This document shows, piece by piece, positions 57,830 to 64,000 of a stretch of DNA of 64,000 nt; positions within the stretch are counted from its first letter, which is position 1, and each line of letters begins with the position of its first letter. This DNA comes from Cristatella mucedo (lineage: Eukaryota; Bryozoa; Phylactolaemata; Cristatellidae). The notes under the pieces are model-generated. The model worked only from the letters and a program-made list of their open reading frames with translations. It was not told the DNA's origin and made no database searches. The position numbers and the translations under genes are program-made. The DNA lies in contig WPIO01000014.1 of the NCBI GenBank assembly GCA_009760855.2, positions 3,464,501 through 3,528,500 of the forward strand, given 5' to 3'.

Positions 57830-58320
57830 ATTAAACGTTTGCACGAGTGTCAGAAACTCCAAGCAACGTATGCCGCAATCGGTTTTATCGTATTCTTGTA
57901 ACTTACATGTTGGAAAAGTTTGCTAGTCCATTGAAATACTTTTCTACTTCTGGAAAAGGAGGTGCTCCAGCGAATCAAAATAAAAGCAATCTTTAGGATT
58001 CGCTTTCACCGCGATCCAGTGGTATATTGAATTGCTCGAATCACCCATATTAGATATTCAACATTCGTTGGGTTTCCTTTTTATTCTTAACAACTTGTCT
58101 CTAGCAAACACGCCTTTAAAGTTTTTCATTTCCAATTACTTAACTTAACGTACGATATCTGCATCGGTTAAAGGTCTAGATCATAGTTTTTAAACAGGTT
58201 TTTAAAAGCTGTGATAAATTTTCCAAACTCTTTAAAACCATCTCCAGCTCTCTTTACATAACTCCAACCTGATCCTGCTCTCTTTGCATGACTCCAACCT
58301 GCACCTTTTTTAGTTTTCAT
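57830..58320 (-). pseudogene. Adenain-like (adenovirus-type) cysteine protease, broken
   Basis: One minus-strand frame carries the landmarks of the viral maturation protease: LTDADIVR and NFKGVFARDKL near the N-terminus, HW with the catalytic His (codon at 58019-58021), FYFDS with the Asp (57974-57976), and DCGIRCLEFL with Cys residues at 57875-57877 and 57863-57865. All are in register. Several in-frame stops (two before NFKG, one before the His region) and a shift from the 50-codon frame starting at ATG 58320 make it a pseudogene. In related viruses this enzyme trims capsid and core precursors. Confidence 0.8.
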
Positions 58321-58336
58321 ATAAATCTAAATCTGC

Positions 58337-58609
58337 TCACCATAGAATCTTTCTCGTATCTATGTCCTTCTCTGATTCACCTTTTTTAGTTCTTCTCACA
58401 ATATCCGCAGCTCTTTTCATACCCGGATTATAGTCTGATTCATTAACGAAACCTGCACCGCTACTCCTGAGAGTCTTAAATTCAGTTTTCTTCGATCCGC
58501 ACGTAACGCATTTACCCGTGAGCATTCCACGTGCACCTCTTGGAGTTGCAATCTCTTCATAATGTTTACCCACCGTTCTTGTCTGTTGCTTGCACTTGAC
58601 GCAATACAT
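58337..58609 (-). CDS. Small zinc-ribbon protein of the endogenous virus
   Basis: An intact 90-codon frame from ATG 58609. Two CxxC pairs, MYCVKCKQQT and GKCVTCGSKK, form a zinc ribbon, and a GFVNESDYNPGMKRA tail follows. Similar small ribbon proteins (Pfam DUF5679-like, by my recollection of the pattern) sit near the protease and ATPase in Maverick/adintovirus-type genomes. It is one of the few uninterrupted frames in the block, but it is short enough that this could be chance. Confidence 0.65.
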   Translation of the reverse strand: MYCVKCKQQTRTVGKHYEEIATPRGARGMLTGKCVTCGSKKTEFKTLRSSGAGFVNESDYNPGMKRAADIVRRTKKGESEKDIDTRKILW

Positions 58610-58643
58610 ACTCTCCTATATAATTAGTTACATTTACATACAA

Positions 58644-59162
58644 ATGATCGCAAACGTTAGATCTATCAATTTTGGACAAGATTCTAAAACGGGACACTTG
58701 TATCCTCTATCTGGCGTTCCAATACGCAGTTTTGTTATAGAACCCTCTGGGTACGGCAGAACACAACTTTTATGCAACTGGATATTTCTTCCTAATGAAG
58801 ATGCAAAGCTTCCTTTGAAGTACGATAAATGTGACACCTGCGATAGCAGTATAGATCAGGATTTGTAGAAAGGAATCAAGCAAATGACGGATAAGAAAGC
58901 CAAAGGCAAATACGAGTGGATTGACGGAATCAAAAACTTGCCAAGAGTAGACAGTTTTCCTAAATCTGATAAGAGCGTGGTCCTCTTGGATGATTTGATC
59001 ACTGAAGATCAAATGCCTATTTTAGAATACTTTACGAGAGTCAGACATAAAAAGCTAAACACGTTTTATCTATCTCAAAGATTTACCGGAATATCCAGAA
59101 GAGAAATTAGAAGCAATACAAACCTCATTATTATGTTTGAGCTGAACGAAAAAGATATATAG
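58644..59162 (+). pseudogene. A32/FtsK-type DNA-packaging ATPase, interrupted
   Basis: One frame from ATG 58644 carries a Walker A region PSGYGRTQLL, in which the usual Lys is Arg (AGA 58758-58760), and a Walker B VVLLDDL (58977-58997). RVRHKKLNTFYLSQRF and RSNTNLIIMFELNEKD follow, the sensor-like end of HerA/FtsK-family packaging motors. An in-frame TAG (58866-58868) splits it. Related residues continue in another frame after 59162, indicating a frameshift. It would power loading of DNA into capsids in a live relative. Confidence 0.82.
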
Positions 59163-59404
59163 AATACATACGTGATACGTATGCAGATAACGTGGAAAGC
59201 AAAACGTTTTAGATACTGGGTTAATAATAGCAAGATAAACAGATGCGATTACTGCGTCATCAATCACACGAAAGAAGATTCTAACGGAAAGTTCTAGAGC
59301 GTAGGCCCTGATAGTAATTATCCATTATTTTGGAATTCCTTTGTAAGTAAGAGACCTTCCTAGTAAGAGACTCAGTGAAGATGTATGAAGCACCGGGGAT
59401 ATTT

Positions 59405-59618
59405 CCTACGTGGAAGAAGCGTATTCAATTTTTAGGAATGCTAAAGACAATAAGAATAGAGAACTTGCAAATAGAATCGGTTCTATCATTAGCTCTCAAC
59501 CTGACGATGACACGATCTTCGAAGAACCAACAGCATCCACATCAAAGAGAAGAGAGAAAAGTGTAGATATCGTTCCCATGTTTTCAAAGACCATAAAGAT
59601 GAAGAAGGTAAACTAATT
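59405..59618 (+). pseudogene. Unassigned viral-type remnant
   Basis: A frame containing EEAYSIFRNAKDNKNRELAN, SQPDDDTIFEEP and a Lys-rich end (FSKTIKMKKVN) stops at TAA 59614-59616. It lies between the ATPase and the capsid-type gene. Charged and hydrophilic, no family recognised. Confidence 0.4.
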
Positions 59619-60043
59619 TTACGGACGAAAGAACTGGCTGCTGGTAACACTGGCGTTGTCAATTTCATTTCTTGAGGCGTAGATTACTAGGTTGAGGTCA
59701 ACACGGTTCCAAATACAATTTTAGCAGATATAAATAGGAGACTATGGAAGCTATAACGAAAAGTATGAGTGCAATTGAAAAACATGTGGGCGATATACTC
59801 AAGAATATGAATACGTTTACAAGAGGATACACAATATCATTAACAGGTAAGGGTTGGAGCATTTCCACAACGTTTCCACAACATTCCACAACGTTCAAAC
59901 GTTTATTCCAGCCATAAAGATAACTAGATCGGCACAGATTGCTCTGAAAAAAATTCTCAGTATCCAATTATCTTAAAAATATTACTGACATTAATAATAC
60001 TTTTACGTATAGATTTTCAGGAGCATCTGAGCAGGTTATAACG

Positions 60044-61580
60044 GGTCGTGGCAGACCAGCTGAACTCGTATATCGAAACCTCACACCTTGCTAGTAAGTT
60101 CCAGTCTGGCTCTAGAGCTAATCACTCCACAGAGTCAGCATTGCTTCGGGTATACAACGACCTACTTAGGAATGCAGACATGGGTAGAGTGTCTCTTCTT
60201 GTTTTGCTCGATCTTTCGGCAGCTTTTGATACCATCGATCACAAAGTACTTCTAGAGCGCCTCTCATCTCGCCTGGGCATCACTGGCACTGCTCTGCAGT
60301 GGTTCAGGTCCTATCTCAGTGGGAGACTCCAGAGTGTTGACGTGAATGGACAAAGATCATCTGAAGTACCTCTAAAATATGGAGTACCTCAGGGCTCTGT
60401 GCTAGGTCCGGTCCTTTTCACCGTTTATACTCTCCCTCTCGCTGATGTGATTGCCAAGCACAATCTAGGCTTTCACTTCTATGCGGATGACACTCAGTTG
60501 TACCTTTGCTTTGATCCCTCCCAGCCTTCGAGCACCTCAAATTCTCTCAACTCACTTGCTGCATGCATTGATGACATCCGATCATGGATGGCAGCAAATT
60601 TTCTAAAACTAAACGATGATAAAACTAACTTACTAGTTATGGGCAAACCTAGTGTTATTCAGAAATTGGAAAGGCTGACTTTCAAAATTGGCTCTGCCAG
60701 CATATCTCCAGTTGCATCAGCTCGAAATCTAGGTGTCATATTCCAAAGCGACCCCTCGTTAGACGACCATATCAGCTCCACAGTCAAATCCGCCTATTTT
60801 CAGCTTCATAACATTTCTAAAATTCGGGCTTGTTTAGATAAGGATACCACGTCCAAGTTGGTCCATGCATTCGTGACATCTCGTCTCGACTTCTGCAACT
60901 CACTGCTTACTGGCCTACCAGCATGTGCGATCAGGCGATTGCAGCTGGTGCAAAACTCTGCAGCTAGGCTTGTCTGTCGTGAGCGTGGCAGTTGCCACAT
61001 TACTCCACTTCTCGCCGACCTGCACTGGTTACCAGTCAAGCAACGGATTGACTTCAAGGTTTTGTCGCTCACTTTTAGGTCTCTTCATTCTATGGCTCCA
61101 GCCTATCTTTCAGAGATACTACCCCATCAGGCAAAGCATCGTACCACTCGCTTTTCGGAATCCAACAGTCTAGAAATACCTCGTACAAACCTTAAATCCT
61201 TTGGAGACCGTGCATTTAGCTCGTATGCTCCCACAGCCTGGAACTCCCTCCCGACCTGCATCAGAACATCCCCTGACCTGACCACATTTAAAAGAAACTT
61301 AAAAACATACCTATTTAGGACAGCATTTAGTGGGTCCTTGTGATTCGTCCTCGATGTGCTTATGCGTGCTGACACTGTTCATGCTGCCACTAACCACATT
61401 TGCATGCTGACCCAGTGCATGTAACCCCTAACCATGTTATTCATTTTGTTTGTTTTTCAAGCATGATTTTACTTACTATTCTATTGCGTATCACTTTGCA
61501 GCAAATGTAAAGCGCCTAGAAAGAGATTAAGTTCTCTGCGGGCGCTTTATCAAGTGCAATATTATTATTATTATTATTAT
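60044..61580 (+). mobile_element. Family A LINE, longest well-preserved copy
   Basis: A 1.54 kb 5'-truncated insertion ending in (TTA)n and flanked by a 5-bp duplication, TAACG (60039-60043 and 61581-61585). The 3' end forms a stem from aaagcgcctag...gggcgcttt. It lies inside a viral capsid-type gene, so it landed after the virus integrated. Confidence 0.96.
60048..61343 (+). CDS. LINE ORF2 fragment: reverse transcriptase, open frame
   Basis: A 431-residue open frame covering most RT blocks and the whole C-terminal domain: SGSRANHSTESALLRVYNDL (RT block 1-2), [38 protein letters not shown] at HFYADDTQLYL, and LKLNDDKTNLLVMG. The upstream apurinic-type endonuclease is missing because of 5' truncation. 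The ATG at 60048 is simply the first in the frame and is not a real start. The RT type and the short TTA-repeat tail fit the CR1/L2 superfamily. Exact clade not decided. Confidence 0.95.
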   Translation: MADQLNSYIETSHLASKFQSGSRANHSTESALLRVYNDLLRNADMGRVSLLVLLDLSAAFDTIDHKVLLERLSSRLGITGTALQWFRSYLSGRLQSVDVNGQRSSEVPLKYGVPQGSVLGPVLFTVYTLPLADVIAKHNLGFHFYADDTQLYLCFDPSQPSSTSNSLNSLAACIDDIRSWMAANFLKLNDDKTNLLVMGKPSVIQKLERLTFKIGSASISPVASARNLGVIFQSDPSLDDHISSTVKSAYFQLHNISKIRACLDKDTTSKLVHAFVTSRLDFCNSLLTGLPACAIRRLQLVQNSAARLVCRERGSCHITPLLADLHWLPVKQRIDFKVLSLTFRSLHSMAPAYLSEILPHQAKHRTTRFSESNSLEIPRTNLKSFGDRAFSSYAPTAWNSLPTCIRTSPDLTTFKRNLKTYLFRTAFSGSL

Positions 61581-62182
61581 TAACGTTGAGACCTGGTAAA
61601 TATTCAGCGTTAACGGATGAAGGATGGTCAACACGTGTTAGAGACACCATCAATTACAGCATCGCGTGCAAAGTGGAAGAATTAATAAGTTGCAAATCGG
61701 CGCTGACACCGCAACATTGAAAGGGTGGATCACTCTTCCACCTGGAAGCATATACCTAGCGATTAAATCAAAGATTACTCCAGTTTTAGGATTTACTGCT
61801 GATGCTTATACTACCGATTCAAATTTTGCTACCACATCCAGAAATCAAGAATGTTGTTTCGTACACAGCGAATACTAAAACGGATTCTGAAAGCATTTTC
61901 TCCTTGGGTTCTACCAGCATGATCATGGTGCATTGCGATAAGATGGAAAACTCTGTGAGTTATAGCAACGTAACTCAAACTTAAATATTGGGAATGTTTG
62001 TCTTTAACTTCGGTCCACGTGAATTGATGTTTTACAATCCTTGATTTCCTGAATATCACATTCTGTCTACAAATACTTTAAACTCTATTAGAGTATGGTG
62101 TGCAGATCAAAGTGGTATGCCTTTAGAATTTCCCAAAGAATAAATCGTCGTGGATATTGAAATGTTAGATAGCTGATATAGA

Positions 62183-62935
62183 ATGGAAGTTATTAAACTT
62201 GTCAGTAGCAGTAGCGATACATCCGAAAGGAGGGTAACTCTAAATCCAAAGATATGCAGCAAAAAATATACAGATATTGGTCTTAAAAGAATACAGTTTG
62301 CGTATGTTAATACACCAGTATCTAATAGCTCTGCAAGGAATAACGCTTTATATTACAAGTCTAAAGGTGACACAGACAACTATAGTTATGTTACAGTTAC
62401 ACCTGTTTTTTACGAAAACGGTTCATTATCTATGGCATTGAACAGTGCTTTAGCCACTGCAAGCGTTGGAGATAATATCACATTCAAGTTGGATGGCGAT
62501 GGCAAGTTTATCATGCAAGTGAATGGCATCTGTATAGTATTTCTAGGATTGAAAACGTTGGCTGTTAGAAATAATTCTATGGGTGATACTCTAGGTTTCA
62601 CTTCCAACTTGCAAGGATCCTTTGGTCCTGCCATGGTACATGGCACTTCTTACGAAAAGATTAAGAAAGCAATGTATTTCTCTGGAACGTATATGGCGTG
62701 GAACAAGATGCAAATACCATCCAACGAAGATTTCAATGAATTTAGAGTAAATTGTAGTTTGATGGGTGTGAACAATGGATTTGACAGATATATCTCCAGG
62801 CAGAAAAGTAGACATGCACATTGACAATCCATCATTTTTAGATTTTACTTTTGGAGCGCTCGCAGAAAAAATTAGTTTCCGATTTAGTTTAACGGATCAG
62901 AATGGAACGTTGCTACAATTGGCAAAACCGTAGTC
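62183..62935 (+). pseudogene. Minor capsid (penton-type) jelly-roll protein, frameshifted near the end
   Basis: A 213-codon open frame from ATG 62183, rich in beta-strand-like alternation. At about 62790 the likely continuation moves to another frame that encodes NPSFLDFTFGALAEKISF and LTDQNGTLLQL, a terminal pattern typical of small jelly-roll capsid proteins of Mavericks and relatives. A single shift near the C-terminus is therefore likely. The main body is otherwise uninterrupted. Confidence 0.65.
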
Positions 62936-63014
62936 ACCGTTGAAATTAGATAAGAATTAATATGGAGAGCAAGGTAGACTTTAATAAAAAAAATACTAGC
63001 TAATTTAACAGCCT

Positions 63015-63165
63015 CTTTTTGTATAGTGACAGAAGAGCCTTTACGGTTATCACCACCGCTTGCAGTGGCGATAAAGGATCGCCCACCGCAGGATTCGAAC
63101 CCACGACCTCGGGGCCGAGGCCGTGAAAAGCAACCGCCTTACCTAGTGAGCCATTATGGCTCACC
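63015..63165 (-). mobile_element. tRNA-derived SINE in the viral block
   Basis: The inverse strand has tggctcactaggtaaggcgg (A box) and a perfect B box ggttcgaatcc, a body 'gtgggcgatcctttatcgcc', and a tail 'ggctcttctgtcactatacaaaaa' resembling the tails of the other SINE copies. It lies between two viral genes and postdates the viral integration. Confidence 0.8.
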
Positions 63166-63174
63166 CAATAAAGC

Positions 63175-63506
63175 ACGTGGAGGTAATGGAAGAACGATTA
63201 TTGGAGCAGGAGCTGTTGATGCATTAATTGGTGCAGATGAAAAAGGTAGTCGATGTTGGTAAAGAACATGGCAAGGATATCGATGGTGGAGTAAAAACAG
63301 CAGTCAACACCGGTGTTGCAATTGAAAATAAAGTCAATGAGTGCAAAGATGCAAAAGAAGCGAAAGAAATTCAAAAAAGATTGGAGGCTGCAAACTCAGG
63401 AAAGATGAAGAGAAGCAAAAGCAAAAAAGACGATTCGCGAAAGGAAGATGAAGAACGCAAAAGTATTATTCAACGAAGAGAAGATGAAGAGTGCAAATAT
63501 AAGTAA
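63175..63506 (+). pseudogene. Charged coiled-coil protein remnant of the virus
   Basis: The frame begins with a glycine/alanine-rich piece (GGNGRTIIGAGAVDALIGAD), shifts at about 63240, and continues as a Lys/Glu-rich coiled-coil (KEAKEIQKRLEAANSGKM, then a KSKKDDSRKEDEERK tract) to TAA 63504-63506. The SINE at 63015-63165 lies immediately upstream and may have removed its start. Confidence 0.5.
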
Positions 63507-63527
63507 AAACAGAACCTGGTTAAAACG

Positions 63528-64000
63528 ATGACTGAGAAATCCAATCCTGTAATGTACAAAGAATTAAAAAGATCAATGACGAGCATGGCTAAGAAAGAAC
63601 CAGAAATAATGCAGAAAGAAACTGAAAGTAGGGTGATCGAGCCTCCTCCATGTTAAACTTATTCTCAAGTTATACAGAAGGGTGGTGTTTCCACAAGTGG
63701 AATTGTGGTGGTTTATACGTTAGAAAAAAAGAAGATAAATATTGTTAACTACTATTATGTAGGGATAACAGATTTGGATGTAGATAAGATATATCACTTG
63801 ACGGATCGAGAACTGCCTCCGGCACCCATCTATAACATTCAGTATTACGAGTACCCTCAAGCTGATGAAATTCAAGAAACTGCAACTATTCCCAGAGGAG
63901 TTGTATGGTTCGTCATTGAAGCTAGGAATACGGATTACGTTATACCGTCTGACGCTTACCTATTAGTTGAAGTAAGCATACAACTATGGAAAGGTGCTGC
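63528..64000 (+). pseudogene. Major capsid-type protein N-terminus, runs off the window
   Basis: The frame from ATG 63528 has one stop, TAA 63654-63656, then stays open in the same register to the end of the window (about 114 codons). The last visible segment, DYVIPSDAYLLVEVSIQLW, matches the first jelly-roll strands of double-jelly-roll major capsid proteins ('DLS.sYL.v...i'). The remainder lies to the right. Confidence 0.6.

Larger units (their letters stand above)
59744..62143 (+). pseudogene. Capsid-type gene split by a LINE
   Basis: A candidate structural gene starts at ATG 59744. It is stopped three times in frame before the LINE (60044-61580), then continues on the far side in the same register (the codon boundary falls at the TAACG duplication). 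Later frames shift at least twice (GWITLPPGSIYLAIKSKI near 61710, SESIFSLGSTSMIMVHCDKM near 61890). It ends with SIRVWCADQSGMPLEF and TAA 62141-62143, the type of C-terminal jelly-roll strand pattern seen in Maverick/adenovirus-like capsid proteins. It could be a penton or other jelly-roll protein. The exact role is not settled. Confidence 0.6.
55740..64000. mobile_element. Endogenous Maverick/adintovirus-like DNA virus, degraded and partial
   Basis: The block combines PLA2-like, AP2/HNH, adenain-like protease, zinc-ribbon, packaging ATPase and jelly-roll capsid-type genes on both strands, a set characteristic of Maverick/Polinton and adintovirus elements of animals. Base composition is more AT-rich than the flanks, and genes are tightly packed. 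The left boundary is not sharp and no terminal inverted repeat was recognised. Protein-primed DNA polymerase and integrase were not found, so a polinton-type assignment is inferred from the structural genes only. Confidence 0.78.

Noticed and set aside
63029-63165. Functional tRNA gene
   Set aside because: A and B boxes are good, but a complete cloverleaf with acceptor stem is not evident, and related decayed copies elsewhere show it is a SINE.

Overview
The window is animal (metazoan) nuclear DNA, most likely from an invertebrate. Genes are split by GT-AG introns, most of the sequence is intron or intergenic DNA full of retrotransposon fragments, and the recognisable proteins are animal ones. 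The species cannot be placed from the sequence alone.

Host genes. On the minus strand, four phase-compatible exons (11275-11368, 5249-5423, 2398-2500, 2192-2294) encode the lysine-rich extension and anticodon-binding OB-fold part of cytoplasmic aspartyl-tRNA synthetase; the catalytic part would lie left of the window. In its 5.85 kb intron, on the opposite strand, five in-phase exons (8574-9639) encode a segment near the N-terminus of TRRAP, the HEAT-repeat scaffold of SAGA/TIP60 complexes. This series ends at a splice donor with a LINE fragment inserted about 3 bases into the intron. At 37302-42500 a four-exon plus-strand gene encodes a 990-residue serine-rich protein with seven C2H2-type zinc fingers.

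Mobile DNA. A CR1/L2-like LINE ('family A': YADD reverse transcriptase, 3' stem-loop, (TTA)n tail) has about 18 copies of very different ages; the copies at 30636-32039 and 60044-61580 are nearly identical and carry short target-site duplications. A second LINE ('family B') has three fragments. A tRNA-headed SINE with a LINE-like tail has about six. At 25885-29420 an old LINE was split by two LINE 3' fragments, one inside the other, and by a 1.8 kb LTR element with only a gag-like ORF. A foldback-type element with ~430-bp inverted arms and 6-bp flanking repeats lies at 18300-19899.

Endogenous virus. From about 55.8 kb to the right edge the DNA becomes AT-rich and carries remains of a Maverick/Polinton- or adintovirus-like DNA virus: a basic short ORF, a PLA2-like domain, an AP2/HNH endonuclease, an adenain-like protease, a zinc-ribbon protein, an A32-like packaging ATPase and three capsid-type genes. 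Most are broken by stops or frameshifts; a LINE and a SINE have inserted into the block. DNA polymerase and integrase are not seen and may lie beyond the right edge.

Other structure includes long GA, AC/AT and CT microsatellites, a polyserine AGC run, several short tandem duplications and a CpG-rich block near 22.4-23.5 kb. Large stretches (10.1-11.2, 19.9-24.6, 32.0-36.3, 44.3-52.5 kb) hold no gene I can defend.
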